The position numbers were made by a program, and so were the translations under genes. Below are positions 1-9,371 of a DNA stretch of 64,000 nucleotides, piece by piece (the first letter of the stretch is position 1; each line of letters starts with the position of its first letter). The notes beneath the pieces were generated by a model. That model ran no database searches and had not been told where the DNA came from. It was given only the letters and a program-made list of their open reading frames with translations. The DNA is from an uncultured Bacteroidota bacterium (GTDB lineage: Bacteria; Bacteroidota; Bacteroidia; Chitinophagales; Chitinophagaceae): NCBI GenBank assembly GCA_946479615.1, contig CAMLGR010000002.1, positions 1-64,000 on the forward strand, written 5' to 3'.

Positions 1-1
1 G

Positions 2-46
2 TCCTATGACCTGGTAAAGCCGAAAACGAAAGCAAGGAAGAAGTAA
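2..46 (+). CDS. possible 3' end of an upstream gene
   Basis: An open frame runs from the window edge to TAA at 44-46 and would encode a very basic tail (ends KPKTKARKK). It stops one base before the stop codon of the minus-strand remnant at 47, so the two would be convergent. Only 14 codons are visible and no family can be named. It could be a chance open frame. Confidence 0.25.
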   Translation, partial: SYDLVKPKTKARKK

Positions 47-300
47 TTATGGTTGATCTCTTACAGCCACGGCAATCGTCGAACCTCCTGTGCTATAATA
101 GAGAAACCACTTGTTCTTAAAATAAACAAGTCCTTCTACAAAACATATATCATTTATTTCGCCTGAACATTCATAGGGTTTATCTGGTTGGATAAACCCA
201 TTTTTTTTCTGCCAATCAATCGATAATACGGGCGATATAAATCAATTTCCTGATCCTGCCGCCAATAACCAACCACAAATAGAAAAGATGGCCGCTTTTA
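47..300 (-). pseudogene. GH130-like glycosidase/phosphorylase C-terminal remnant
   Basis: On the minus strand, 241 down to the TAA at 47-49 encodes 64 residues. They include CFVEGLVYFKNKWFLYY and end in TIAVAVRDQP, which I recognise as the C-terminal blade of Bacteroidota GH130 proteins (usual form FAEGLVYF-KWFLYYG-AD). The frame is closed by TGA at 242-244. Upstream a different frame continues with plausible residues (GYWRQDQEIDLYR), pointing to a frameshift near 235-242, and further stops lie beyond 300. I read it as the decayed end of a beta-mannoside phosphorylase-type gene. The upstream limit is approximate and the family call rests on one short block. Confidence 0.5.
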
Positions 301-417
301 TGATTTAACTTATTCTTTAACAGTTGTTATCACTCTGTTATTATTACTGGCCAGCACTGGTTTTGCGCACTTTTTGAACTCTAATTGGTTAGTGATAATG
401 ATTAAAATTTAAAGTGT

Positions 418-798
418 ATGAAAAAGATAATAATTGCATTTGCAGCCGTGTTGCTGACGCTGGGTGCATCAGCACAGAGAGGACGTCATGGCGGAGGTGG
501 ATACCATGGAGGCCGCCCCTATTACAGGAGTGGCGTTCGTACATATATTTCTGCAGGTATCTATAGTAACCCGTTTTATTCTCCATATTATTATGGACCT
601 TCTTACCGGTATTACAGCCGGCCGAGCAGGTTATCCATGGAAGTAGCCGACATCAAGGCGGATTACAAGGATAAGATCTGGTCGGCACGACATGATAAAT
701 CATTGAGCCGTTCAGAACGCAAAAAAACTATTCACGAATTGAAAGCACAGCGTGACAAGGAGATTCGTGATACAGAAATGAATTATTACAAACGATAA
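418..798 (+). CDS. small secreted Gly/Tyr/Arg-rich protein
   Basis: This 126-residue protein begins with a clear Sec signal peptide (MKKIIIAFAAVLLTLGASAQ, cleavage expected after SAQ). A Gly/His/Arg-rich stretch follows (about 21-35), then a Tyr/Pro/Ser-rich stretch (36-70, several YY pairs), and a charged, probably helical tail (75-126). No enzymatic motif is visible. It is most likely periplasmic or cell-surface. It stands alone between a non-coding upstream region and a strong terminator. I do not recognise the family and assign no function. Confidence 0.8.
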   Translation: MKKIIIAFAAVLLTLGASAQRGRHGGGGYHGGRPYYRSGVRTYISAGIYSNPFYSPYYYGPSYRYYSRPSRLSMEVADIKADYKDKIWSARHDKSLSRSERKKTIHELKAQRDKEIRDTEMNYYKR

Positions 799-811
799 CA
801 CCATCCTTTTA

Positions 812-837
812 AGAGACCCCTTAGGGGGTCTTTTTTA
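812..837 (+). terminator. rho-independent terminator after the small secreted protein
   Basis: The stem GACCCC/GGGGTC with adjacent AGA/TCT and a TTAG-type loop is followed by six or more T. It begins about 14 bases after the TAA of the 418-798 gene. Confidence 0.85.
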
Positions 838-905
838 TTGATAGCCATACATCCGTCGCGTTTCCTGAAATACGCCTAATTTAGCTGGCTTTACACAATA
901 CAGCT

Positions 906-2054
906 ATGAATCTTTCCCTTCATTCCAAACTTCCCGAGGTCGGCACGACGATCTTTACCGTTATGAGTGGTCTTGCTGCTCAATACAAAGCTGTCAACCT
1001 GGGACAGGGTTATCCCGATTATTCCATGAGCCCGGAACTGGTATCGCTGGTGGACCAGGCGATGAAAAAAGACTGGAACCAGTATGTTCCCATGCAAGGC
1101 TATATGCCTTTACGCGAAGCCCTGGCAGAGAAAGTGGAGTTCCTGTATGGACAACCGGTCAATCCCGACACACAAATTACCATTACGCCGGGTGGAACGT
1201 ATGCTATTTACACAGCATTGACTACGGTATTGCAACCGGGTGATGAGGTGATTGTCTTTCAACCTGGTTATGACAGCTATATACCCAATGTACAGATCAA
1301 TGGTGCGGTGCCGGTGCTTATCGATCTTAAATTCCCGGAATACAAGATTGACTGGAACGAAGTGAAACAAAAGATCACTCCGAAAACAAGGATGATCATG
1401 CTGAACAGCCCGCACAATCCAACCGGTTCGGTATTACGTGAAGAAGATATTCAGCAATTGAGATCGATCGTTACGAACAGCAATATTCTCATATTAAGCG
1501 ATGAAGTATATGAACATTTAATGTTTGACGGGTTGACACATTTGAGTATGCTCCGCTACCCTGACCTGATGGAACGCAGCTTTGTCTGTTTTTCATTTGG
1601 CAAAACCTATCATTGCACGGGCTGGAAACTCGGTTATTGCATTAGCTCGCCGGAGCTGACAAAAGAATTTCGCAAGGTTCACCAGTTTAATTGTTTCTCC
1701 TGTCATTCGCCTTCCCAGGTGGCGCTGGCCGATTTCCTGCAAAAAAAAGATTCTTATCTTGAACTGGGAGCTATGATGCAGTCCAAACGTGATCTGTTCA
1801 TTTCACTTATGAAGAATACGAAATTCAGCCTGCTGGATAGTAAAGGCAGCTATTTTATCTGTGCCAAATATGACAGGATCAGTGATGAAAAGGACAGTGA
1901 TTTTGCGATCCGCATCACCAAAGAATATGGCGTGGCCGTGATACCGGTATCGGTTTTCTATAAAAATGCAACGGATAATAAAGTGGTGCGTTTTTGCTTT
2001 TGCAAAAAGAATGAGACCCTTGAAGCAGCTGTTGAAAAACTGGTTAACATCTGA
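906..2054 (+). CDS. PLP-dependent methionine/glutamine-type aminotransferase (YbdL-like)
   Basis: This 382-residue class I/II aminotransferase matches the methionine aminotransferase (YbdL/KAT) branch in length and layout. Visible landmarks are the N-terminal NLGQGYPDY, the GGTYAIYTAL cofactor-phosphate region, NSPHNPTG (N171), SDEVYEHL, and the Schiff-base lysine K233 in SFGKTYHCTGWKLGY. Enzymes of this branch transaminate methionine, glutamine or aromatic amino acids with 2-oxoacids in the cytosol. An omega-amidase, which removes the 2-oxo-amide products of such enzymes, is encoded at 21356. That pairing is an inference. A weak -7-like TAATTTAG lies upstream of the ATG. Confidence 0.85.
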   Translation: MNLSLHSKLPEVGTTIFTVMSGLAAQYKAVNLGQGYPDYSMSPELVSLVDQAMKKDWNQYVPMQGYMPLREALAEKVEFLYGQPVNPDTQITITPGGTYAIYTALTTVLQPGDEVIVFQPGYDSYIPNVQINGAVPVLIDLKFPEYKIDWNEVKQKITPKTRMIMLNSPHNPTGSVLREEDIQQLRSIVTNSNILILSDEVYEHLMFDGLTHLSMLRYPDLMERSFVCFSFGKTYHCTGWKLGYCISSPELTKEFRKVHQFNCFSCHSPSQVALADFLQKKDSYLELGAMMQSKRDLFISLMKNTKFSLLDSKGSYFICAKYDRISDEKDSDFAIRITKEYGVAVIPVSVFYKNATDNKVVRFCFCKKNETLEAAVEKLVNI

Positions 2055-2107
2055 TTCAAAAAAAAGAAAGCATCTTTGCGCTGATTTACTGACTTAATAA
2101 AGTAATT

Positions 2108-2785
2108 ATGTCCAAACTAACCTTCACCGAAAAAGCAATTCTTGCCCTGGTAGGTATCATGCTTATCATTGGGTATGTTCTTTTTTATAAAGACGTTAAT
2201 CAATTTGTAGCGTATACAAGAGAAGATGGTATTGTGGAATGGCTGACAGTGCTGGGGCTGCTGCTGGGATGTATCGTTTGTGTACGTCGTTTCTTAAAGC
2301 TTCGCAGGTTGCGGAACGCCTGGTTCCTATTTGTGACGATCATGCTGGCGGTTATGCTGTTCTTTGCTGCAGGTGAAGAGATCTCCTGGGGTCAGCGCAT
2401 ACTGGGTCTTAAAAGCCCGGAGTATTTTTTGGAACATAATACGCAGGGTGAAACCAATCTTCACAATCTTGTAGTCGATAAAGTAAAATTGAATAAGGTC
2501 ATTTTTTCTATTGGCCTGATTGCTGCGATGGGACTTTATTTGCTGGTAATCCCTTTTTTATACCGCTATAGCGCCAGGATCAGGAACCTGGTCGATCGCA
2601 GCGGCATTCCTTTACCCCGCTTGTACCAGGTGATCAGCATTCTCTTGTTATTTGTTATTACGGAACTATTGCATCATGAAAAGAAAGCGGAGATGCTGGA
2701 AGCGGGTATTGCCTTACTCTTCTTTTTAATAATAAGATATCCCGGCAATCCCTATATGTTTAAAAAAGACCGGTTACCGTCCTAA
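2108..2785 (+). CDS. polytopic membrane protein with GEEISWGQR motif, unknown function
   Basis: The 225-residue protein has about six hydrophobic helices (near 12-28, 43-58, 74-90, 131-150, 176-192 and 196-210). Between helices 3 and 4 is a polar conserved-looking block, AGEEISWGQRILG, followed by HNTQGETNLHNL. I have met that block in uncharacterised bacterial membrane proteins but cannot give a Pfam name. It follows the aminotransferase by 53 bases, so it may be co-transcribed, although CATCTTTG at 2071-2078 is a one-mismatch -7 box of its own. It is convergent with the GT39 gene and their stops are adjacent. Confidence 0.75.
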   Translation: MSKLTFTEKAILALVGIMLIIGYVLFYKDVNQFVAYTREDGIVEWLTVLGLLLGCIVCVRRFLKLRRLRNAWFLFVTIMLAVMLFFAAGEEISWGQRILGLKSPEYFLEHNTQGETNLHNLVVDKVKLNKVIFSIGLIAAMGLYLLVIPFLYRYSARIRNLVDRSGIPLPRLYQVISILLLFVITELLHHEKKAEMLEAGIALLFFLIIRYPGNPYMFKKDRLPS

Positions 2786-4486
2786 TCATTTTTCAATATG
2801 CGCCAGCATTAATGTATCGCACAGTTTCATCCTTGTCTTAGGATTCAGGAATTTTAACTTCATCCTGGCTACATTATAATCTGTGTGGCTGATCACTGGT
2901 TTGATGATAAAACTATCAGCTTCAAGTTGCCTTGCCAGTCCTGAACTCAACAAGAAGTATGAATCCTTCATCGACGGTAATTTTTCCGCCAGCAGGTTTG
3001 TTTCAATGATCGTATGATTATGGTTGCGGTAAAAATCAAAACTATGCGCATTCACATCCAGCAAATAAATATCCTTGTCGTCGATTGCCAGCTTCTCCTG
3101 CCTGATCTTAAATGCCAGTTCATTCCCACCCTGGTATTTCATCAGTTCCGGAAAGAAATTATAATTCATAAAAAAGTTGATGGCGAGTGAGAAAAAAACA
3201 GTCATAGCGATTACTTTCATTCCCCTGTTAACCTGCCTTTTTATCAATAGCCATACAATCCCCAGAATAGCAATGGGGCCCAATACCTGCATCAGCGGTG
3301 CCTGCGGAGGGAGAAAGTAATAGTTGAGTATAATGATCGCTACAATCACCAAACAAGCCATTGCAAAGTGTAACGGGTAAAAAAACCTGGTTGCTTTCCT
3401 GTAAGACAATACCAGTCGCAGGTAAGGGGCTGTAAATAATGCCGCCAGCGGCAAAAGCATGAATATATAATGCGGCATTTTAAATTTGGAAAAAGAGATC
3501 GTAAAAAGAATAAAAGCAAATGCCAGGGCTGCAAAATTGAATGGATGTTTCCATTTTTTCAACCATATCATCCGGCGCAGCCAATATACCACGGCAATAT
3601 AAGCAGCAATACACCAGGGAAAGAAAGCCCACAGAAAAGTATGATATAAAAAGAATACACTGCTGTTTCTTCCTCCTTTGATAAAATTATCTCCGCCAAA
3701 GCGTTCAAAGTTCTGGTCCCATAATATGAATTTTACTCCCGAAATATGATCCATATTCCGTACTACCTTTTCCGGGTGCAGGTTGAATTGCTTATAGTAA
3801 GCATATAAGACGGGAGAAATGAATAGGGCCAGCAAAGGAAGTATCAGCCATGTCTTCCATGATAACAGAATATTCCATTTCTTATTCAGCAGGATGTAAA
3901 AGAAAGCTGCCATAAAAATAATAACAGGCCCGATCCATCCCTTTGTAGAAAAAGCGATCGCTGTACCCAATGCAGCCAATACAATATGCCCGATTTTTCT
4001 TTTATCTATAAATGCAATAAGCTGCCATAATCCAAATATGATCGCTGCCATTAAGGGAGTTTCCATCCTGGCATCATTGATCGAAAGAATAAAACCCTGT
4101 GCGGTTGCCAGCATGACCGCTGCCAGTTTTCCCGTTGTTTTATCGGATAAATGCTTTCCCAGTTTATAAGTACTGAAAACAGATATTAAACCAAACAAAA
4201 TAGCAGGCAGGCGGTAAGCAAATGTATTTACACCAAAAATCTTATAACTGATGGCAGAGACCCAAAAAAGAAAATGAGGTTTATCCAGATAATCCATATT
4301 GCGATCGACCAGGCTGGTATAATCATTATGTTCCAGCATATGCAATGCAATATTCGCGTGGTGTGCTGCATCTTTATCCATCAATGGAAAAAACAAAGCT
4401 CCGCAATAAACCAGCAGGCAAAAGAATCCGAGCAGGTATTGATAAATATCCTCTTTTTCCAGATCGATAGAATACCTCTTAACCAT
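2786..4486 (-). CDS. GT39/ArnT-family membrane glycosyltransferase
   Basis: The 566-residue polytopic protein has the ArnT/PMT_2 layout. The first helix is followed by a periplasmic loop holding the catalytic acidic motif (MDKDAAHHAN, about 37-46). MDYLDKPHFLFW (65-76) and the RLPAILFG helix come next, then about ten more helices and a soluble C-terminal domain from about 440. Family members move a sugar from a polyprenyl-phosphate donor onto lipid or protein in the periplasm. Acceptor and sugar cannot be read here. It starts 23 bases after nadA on the same strand and is probably co-transcribed with it. Confidence 0.8.
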   Translation of the reverse strand: MVKRYSIDLEKEDIYQYLLGFFCLLVYCGALFFPLMDKDAAHHANIALHMLEHNDYTSLVDRNMDYLDKPHFLFWVSAISYKIFGVNTFAYRLPAILFGLISVFSTYKLGKHLSDKTTGKLAAVMLATAQGFILSINDARMETPLMAAIIFGLWQLIAFIDKRKIGHIVLAALGTAIAFSTKGWIGPVIIFMAAFFYILLNKKWNILLSWKTWLILPLLALFISPVLYAYYKQFNLHPEKVVRNMDHISGVKFILWDQNFERFGGDNFIKGGRNSSVFFLYHTFLWAFFPWCIAAYIAVVYWLRRMIWLKKWKHPFNFAALAFAFILFTISFSKFKMPHYIFMLLPLAALFTAPYLRLVLSYRKATRFFYPLHFAMACLVIVAIIILNYYFLPPQAPLMQVLGPIAILGIVWLLIKRQVNRGMKVIAMTVFFSLAINFFMNYNFFPELMKYQGGNELAFKIRQEKLAIDDKDIYLLDVNAHSFDFYRNHNHTIIETNLLAEKLPSMKDSYFLLSSGLARQLEADSFIIKPVISHTDYNVARMKLKFLNPKTRMKLCDTLMLAHIEK

Positions 4487-4509
4487 GAGTAACTGATAAG
4501 TTGTTGTAA

Positions 4510-5520
4510 TTACAATCCTGCTTTGGCGCTGATCTCCAGCATGCGATCGATCGGTTTGCGCGCCGCCTGACGGAGCTGCTCATCCATCGTGATCTCCGGT
4601 GTTCCGTATTCCATACATAGGTATAATTTTTCCAGTGTATTTCGTTTCATATGCGGACAATCATTACAGGCGCAACTGTTATTGGGAGGTGCAGGAATAA
4701 ATGTCTTATCGGGTGCCGATTTCATCATCTGGTGAAGAATACCGGTCTCTGTAGCTACGATAAATTCTTTAGAGGGATCCGTTTGGGTATACTTCAATAA
4801 TCCGGTAGTAGAGCCAATATAATCAGCCAGGCGTAATACAGGTTCTTCGCATTCTGGATGGGCGATAAATTTTGCGTTTGGATGTCTCGTTTTTAATTTC
4901 GTGATCTTTTCCAGGCTGAAGATCTCATGTACCATGCAGGCGCCGTTCCACAGCAGCATATTCCGGCCTGTTACTTTGTTGATATAGCCACCGAGATTCT
5001 TATCAGGTGCAAAAATAATTTTCTGGTCTTTTGGAAAACTCTCCACGATTGTTTTAGCATTGCTGCTGGTGACAATCACATCGCTGAGTGCTTTAATGCC
5101 GGCACTGCAGTTGATATAGCTTACCACCACGTGATCAGGATGTTGCTCTTTGAATTTTTTGAATAAAGGCGGTGGACAGCTATCGCTGAGTGAACAGCCG
5201 GCTTTGAGATCGGGTATCACTACTTTTTTCGTGGGATTAAGGATCTTTGCCGTTTCAGCCATGAAGTGCACACCTGCAAAAACAATCATATCAGCTTTTG
5301 TCTTTTCGGCCTGTTGTGCAAGTCCCAGGCTGTCGCCGATATAATCCGCCACGTCCTGGATATCAGGTTCCTGGTAGTAGTGTGCGAGCAGGATCGCGTT
5401 CTTTTCTTTTTTCAACCGTTCGATCTCGGCAAAGAGATCGAGTGTTGGATCCAGGTCGATGTCCAAAAATCCATGCTGGTCAACATTGGCTTTCGCGGCT
5501 TCAAGAGTTTCTGTGATCAT
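4510..5520 (-). CDS. nadA: quinolinate synthase NadA
   Basis: NadA condenses iminoaspartate with dihydroxyacetone phosphate to quinolinate, the precursor of de novo NAD. The 336-residue protein has [23 protein letters not shown] near the N-terminus and the three iron-sulfur cysteine positions: C109 (AGCSLSDSC), C195 (NGACMVHE) and the C283/C285/C288 group ([15 protein letters not shown]). I chose the ATG at 5520 because the 24 codons upstream (to 5592) are not NadA-like and would exceed the usual length. The gene reads away from the AT-rich region at 5.5-6.5 kb. NAD salvage genes (NadR-like, pnuC) lie near 33 kb. Confidence 0.95.
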   Translation of the reverse strand: MITETLEAAKANVDQHGFLDIDLDPTLDLFAEIERLKKEKNAILLAHYYQEPDIQDVADYIGDSLGLAQQAEKTKADMIVFAGVHFMAETAKILNPTKKVVIPDLKAGCSLSDSCPPPLFKKFKEQHPDHVVVSYINCSAGIKALSDVIVTSSNAKTIVESFPKDQKIIFAPDKNLGGYINKVTGRNMLLWNGACMVHEIFSLEKITKLKTRHPNAKFIAHPECEEPVLRLADYIGSTTGLLKYTQTDPSKEFIVATETGILHQMMKSAPDKTFIPAPPNNSCACNDCPHMKRNTLEKLYLCMEYGTPEITMDEQLRQAARKPIDRMLEISAKAGL

Positions 5521-5595
5521 GACTGAATTTTTTTTCGATTGTTTCAAACGGGTAGCAATATTCCAACCCCTTTCCCAATTTTTCAAAAACAATTT

Positions 5596-5860
5596 TCAAA
5601 ATCCTTCTTATCGTTTATAATAATAGTATTAATATATTTTTATAAAAAAGCTTATTATTATTACGGGTGTGAATTCGTGGATAAGATTTAACTGAAAAAT
5701 ATTATAGTATGGTTATCCACAATAAAAACAAGGAAATCCACAGTAAGTTTTATGACTGCTGCTGGATTTGAGGGTTGCTATTCACATCGATGTTAAAAAC
5801 CAATCTTAATAAAATTAATAATTTTTTAATCGTAACAACTGTGGATTGGTACTTAATAAC
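5596..5860. other. candidate replication origin: AT-rich tract plus DnaA-box cluster
   Basis: The tract 5596-5665 is about four-fifths A/T and resembles a DNA-unwinding element. Next to it lie a perfect DnaA box TTATCCACA (5713-5721, +), an 8/9 box on the minus strand (5676-5684, TTATCCACG) and two 7/9 boxes (5734-5742, AAATCCACA; 5840-5848, CAATCCACA on minus). nadA and the PpiD-like gene diverge from this gene-free kilobase, and dnaN lies about 10 kb away. Bacteroidota origins are often not next to dnaA, so dnaA being absent here is not decisive. Genome-wide skew would decide it. Confidence 0.4.
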
Positions 5861-6223
5861 TCTTACTATGTTTACCGGGGGTCTGTTAATACAGGTGAAT
5901 TTTTAAATTGCGATCTAATAATTACATTTCATATTAACGTTCCACACGAGGATATTCACATCTTTTATTCTACGTTAACATGCCGGTGGGGATAAAAAGC
6001 CTCCTTGAAAAGGCAATAACAGAACATACAGATACAATAAACATGATATATGAAGGGTGGAATTGAGATTTGATGTGCTAAAGCCATATACCGAAGGCCG
6101 GAGTTTTATCAGGGTTAACTCTGCTGTATTATAGTATATAGGAGGATAAAAGAATGACTGATCCCCGGAGCTGACCTCATTTTAGTATCAGTGAAAGACA
6201 ATAATGGCGATAGGGCTCAATCT

Positions 6224-6253
6224 GAAAAAAGAATAAAAAGCGGTTAAAACCGC
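6224..6253 (-). terminator. minus-strand terminator-like hairpin in the 5593-6560 gap
   Basis: The perfect stem GCGGTT/AACCGC (6240-6253) is followed on the minus strand by a T-rich run (complement of 6224-6239). It would end a leftward transcript, yet no leftward gene lies between it and 6560. The rest of 5860-6560 shows no ORF with coding character. An unannotated leftward RNA or a leftover hairpin are both possible. Confidence 0.4.
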
Positions 6254-6522
6254 CCATTTTATGGTGATTTTCAACTTTTTTTACCCCTTTTTCAACGATT
6301 TTCGATGGTTTTGAGGAAACTAATAACCCGGGATTTCCACGAAAGTTGGCTTACAGGTGCCATTATCCGGGGAAATCATCTTTCCTGGATGGCCTTTAAC
6401 CTGCAGGTTGCCGGGAAAATATTTTTTTCGATGAACCTATAAGGTTCGGAAAAACTCCTGAGAATGAGCGCCTGCCGTGGTTTTCCATGCCTAATTTTCC
6501 CGGTTCATATCCCCAAAAACCA

Positions 6523-6530
6523 TATTTTTG
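6523..6530 (+). promoter_or_regulatory. -7 box TATTTTTG upstream of the PpiD-like gene
   Basis: This is an exact TAnnTTTG match 30 bases before the ATG at 6561. The region is T-rich, so a chance match is possible. Confidence 0.4.
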
Positions 6531-6560
6531 CCATCCGTTTTTTAAAATGGATACAATATT

Positions 6561-8741
6561 ATGTCAGTAATACAGCAGATACAGGAGAAGTACGCTAAAC
6601 TGATGGCGATCATCATTGCTATCGCCCTGATCATTTTCGTGGTTATGCTTGCTTTTGAAAACGGAGGAAGCCTGCTTCGCGGCAGTAACTCCGATGTTAT
6701 TGGTAAAGTAAACGGCGAAGAAATCAGCGGCGCCTCTTTCCGTCAGAAAGTAGATCAATATGAAACGTACCTGAAACAACAATACGGACCCAATGCCGGT
6801 TCTATGGTAACCCAACAGGCTATACAAAATGCCTGGGAAGCAGAGGTAGGACAAATCGTATTGAAATCAGAGTTGGATAAACTCGGTCTCCGCATTGGTA
6901 AAAGAGAACTGGGGGATATATTATATGGAGCAAATCCTCCGCAGGAACTGAAACAACAGTTCAGCAATGCCGAAACAGGTATTTATGATGCGGCCAGCGC
7001 CAAAAGACAACTTGACCAGGTATTGAAAAGCGGTACGCCCGAACAAAGAGCAAATATCAATGCATTCATCAGCCAGCAGGAATTTCTCCGGTTGAATGAA
7101 AAATACAGCAGTCTTTTGAACAACAGTTTTAATTATCCAAAATGGATGGTTGAAAAACAAAACACGGATAACAGCCAGCTTTCCAAAATCTCTTTTGTAA
7201 GAGAAGTATATGCAAGCATTCCTGACAGCGCCATTACTATAAGCGACAAGGAGATTGGAGAGTATGTTTCAAAACATAAAGATGAATTTAAACAGGAAGA
7301 AAGCCGCAGCATAGAATATGTATCTTTCAGCGCACAACCAACAGCTGCCGATACAGCCGCCGCTTTAAAAGATATCACCAGCCAAAAAGCAGAGTTCGAC
7401 ACAACTGCTGATGCGTCTGGAATGACAGTGCGTTACGGAAGTTCTATTCCTTATTCCGATGTTTATTTTGGTAAAACACAATTGCAGACTGCCAACCAGC
7501 AAATGCAAACCTCATTTAAGGATACGATCCTGACATTACCCAAAAATGCGGTATATGGTCCTTATCTCGAAGGTGGTAATTATGTATTGGCAAAAATGCT
7601 TGACAGTAAGATCCTTCCGGATTCTATTAAATGCCGTCACATACTATTAGGAACAGCTGACCGCCAGGGTCAGCCGTTGATGGATGATTCGATTGCACAT
7701 CACCTGGCAGACAGCATCGCTACTGCCATTAAGAGCGGCGCTAATTTCGATTCCCTTGAAGCTAAATTCTCTACCGATCAGCAAGCGCATTTAACAAAAG
7801 GTGAAATGACATTTGCTTCTTCAGTAATACAAGGTGAAGGCTTTGCACCGGAGTTTGGCAAATTCCTGATCAATGGTAAACCCGGTGATAAACAGGTTGT
7901 AAAAACACAGTTCGGATGGCACTATATTGAGATCCTTAATTTTATCAAACCTGAACCACATTTTAAAATAGCTTACCTGGCAAAAGCCATCGAAGCAAGT
8001 TCAGAAACAGATGCCAATGCCAATAACGAAGCCAATCAGTTTGCGGGACAAAGCCGCAGCCTGAAAGCGTTCGATGATAATGCAGAAAAATTGAAAGCAA
8101 AAGGCATTAATAAATTAAGACAGGACAATATTTCTCCCAACGAATACAGGCTACAGGCAGGAGAATCAAGAACATTGGTAAAAGCTATTTATGCAGCTGA
8201 TGCCGGCGATGTATTACCGGTAGAAAGAGTGGGAGATAATTATATAGTAGCCGCTGTAACAGAAATAAACAAAGAAGGAACACAATCCGTTGCGAAAGCA
8301 AGACCGGTTGTTGAATCCATTCTGCGTAATCATAAAAAGGCAGAACAACTTGCGAAGAAGATTGGAAATGCTACTACACTCGAAGCTGTTGCAACGGCAT
8401 TGGGTGGAAAGCAAATTGAAGTAGCAGATAGTCTTCGCCTGGCGAATACAACACCTTCCCTGGTCTCGGCTGAGCCAAAAGTAATTGGCGCCGCTTTCAA
8501 CCCGGCGAATAAGACAAAAATTTCACCTGTTATTGAAGGCACACAGGGTGTATATGTGATCAGGATCGACAACCTGACTGCTACACCATTGGGTGATGCG
8601 AATGTAGCCGAGCAAAGAAAAGCAAGAGCTGATCAGAAGAAAATGAGCCTGATGCAAATGATGCAACAGGGATATGATCCTAATACTGCCATCTTAAAAG
8701 AAGCTGCAACTATTAAAGATAACAGGAACAAGTTTTATTAA
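6561..8741 (+). CDS. PpiD/SurA-type peptidyl-prolyl isomerase (membrane-anchored foldase)
   Basis: The 726-residue protein has one N-terminal membrane anchor (about 13-32, MAIIIAIALIIFVVMLAF). A SurA_N_3-type chaperone segment follows (GKVNGEEISG at about 49-58, then AFxxQ-type helices). A parvulin domain occupies about 355-465 (IKCRHILLG, FDSLEAKFSTD, FGWHYIEI). The C-terminal half (about 480-700) is a chaperone-like tail. Proteins of this build assist folding of outer-membrane and secreted proteins on the periplasmic side. The length fits Bacteroidota PpiD-like proteins. It is monocistronic, with a promoter box upstream and a strong terminator downstream. Confidence 0.88.
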   Translation: MSVIQQIQEKYAKLMAIIIAIALIIFVVMLAFENGGSLLRGSNSDVIGKVNGEEISGASFRQKVDQYETYLKQQYGPNAGSMVTQQAIQNAWEAEVGQIVLKSELDKLGLRIGKRELGDILYGANPPQELKQQFSNAETGIYDAASAKRQLDQVLKSGTPEQRANINAFISQQEFLRLNEKYSSLLNNSFNYPKWMVEKQNTDNSQLSKISFVREVYASIPDSAITISDKEIGEYVSKHKDEFKQEESRSIEYVSFSAQPTAADTAAALKDITSQKAEFDTTADASGMTVRYGSSIPYSDVYFGKTQLQTANQQMQTSFKDTILTLPKNAVYGPYLEGGNYVLAKMLDSKILPDSIKCRHILLGTADRQGQPLMDDSIAHHLADSIATAIKSGANFDSLEAKFSTDQQAHLTKGEMTFASSVIQGEGFAPEFGKFLINGKPGDKQVVKTQFGWHYIEILNFIKPEPHFKIAYLAKAIEASSETDANANNEANQFAGQSRSLKAFDDNAEKLKAKGINKLRQDNISPNEYRLQAGESRTLVKAIYAADAGDVLPVERVGDNYIVAAVTEINKEGTQSVAKARPVVESILRNHKKAEQLAKKIGNATTLEAVATALGGKQIEVADSLRLANTTPSLVSAEPKVIGAAFNPANKTKISPVIEGTQGVYVIRIDNLTATPLGDANVAEQRKARADQKKMSLMQMMQQGYDPNTAILKEAATIKDNRNKFY

Positions 8742-8783
8742 GCATATAGTGTGCAATCACACACACAACCAAAACTCACAGCG

Positions 8784-8813
8784 AAATGGCCCCAACAGGG
8801 GCCATTTGTTTTA
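8784..8813 (+). terminator. rho-independent terminator after the PpiD-like gene
   Basis: The perfect 10-bp stem AAATGGCCCC/GGGGCCATTT has an AACA loop and is followed by GTTTTA. It ends rightward transcription before the DUF2480 promoter. Confidence 0.85.
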
Positions 8814-8846
8814 CGGGCAGGGTAAACAATACCCGGGGATGAGTGT

Positions 8847-8854
8847 TATCTTTG
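8847..8854 (+). promoter_or_regulatory. -7 box TATCTTTG, 10 nt before the DUF2480 start
   Basis: Exact TAnnTTTG. The ATG at 8865 follows after only ten bases, so the 5' leader would be a few bases or none. Confidence 0.6.
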
Positions 8855-8864
8855 AACGAGTAGT

Positions 8865-9371
8865 ATGGATGAACCTATAATAAATAAAGTAGCCGAAAGC
8901 GGGCTGATTACCCTGGACCCGGAAAAGTATTATCCGCAGGAAGCGACTGCGTTGTTTGACCTGAAGGAGTTTCTTTTTATGGAATTGATCCTGAAGGAAA
9001 AGGATTTCCGTGAAAAATTAAAAGCCTATGACTGGGAGCCGTTCCGGGATAAATATGTGGGCGTTTATTGTTCAGCCGATGCGATCATTCCTGTATGGGC
9101 CTATATGCTTATCGCGGCCTACCTGGAACCGGTAGCAAAAGATGTGATCATGGGAGATGAAAAAGAACTGCATCGCCGCCTGTTTCTTAAAAACCTTTCT
9201 ACTATCAATGTGGAAGAATTCTCCGATAAAAGAATAGTCATAAAAGGATGTGGTGAAACACCGATAGGCGATTTTGTGTATATGGAAATTACCAGGCTGC
9301 TTCGTCCTGTTGCCAAAAGCATAATGTATGGAGAGCCGTGCAGTACGGTGCCGGTATATAAGAAAAAATAA
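8865..9371 (+). CDS. DUF2480 family protein
   Basis: The 168-residue soluble protein begins NKVAESGLITLDPEKYYP and contains FDLKEFLFMELILKEKDFR and the YVGVYCSADAIIPVWAYML block. I recognise this as the Bacteroidota-restricted DUF2480 family; no function is known. It is cytosolic, with no signal or membrane segment. It is convergent with the DUF4407 gene, and its TAA (9369-9371) overlaps the left arm of a 27-bp palindrome. Some relatives sit near SUF genes; none are visible here. Confidence 0.75.
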   Translation: MDEPIINKVAESGLITLDPEKYYPQEATALFDLKEFLFMELILKEKDFREKLKAYDWEPFRDKYVGVYCSADAIIPVWAYMLIAAYLEPVAKDVIMGDEKELHRRLFLKNLSTINVEEFSDKRIVIKGCGETPIGDFVYMEITRLLRPVAKSIMYGEPCSTVPVYKKK

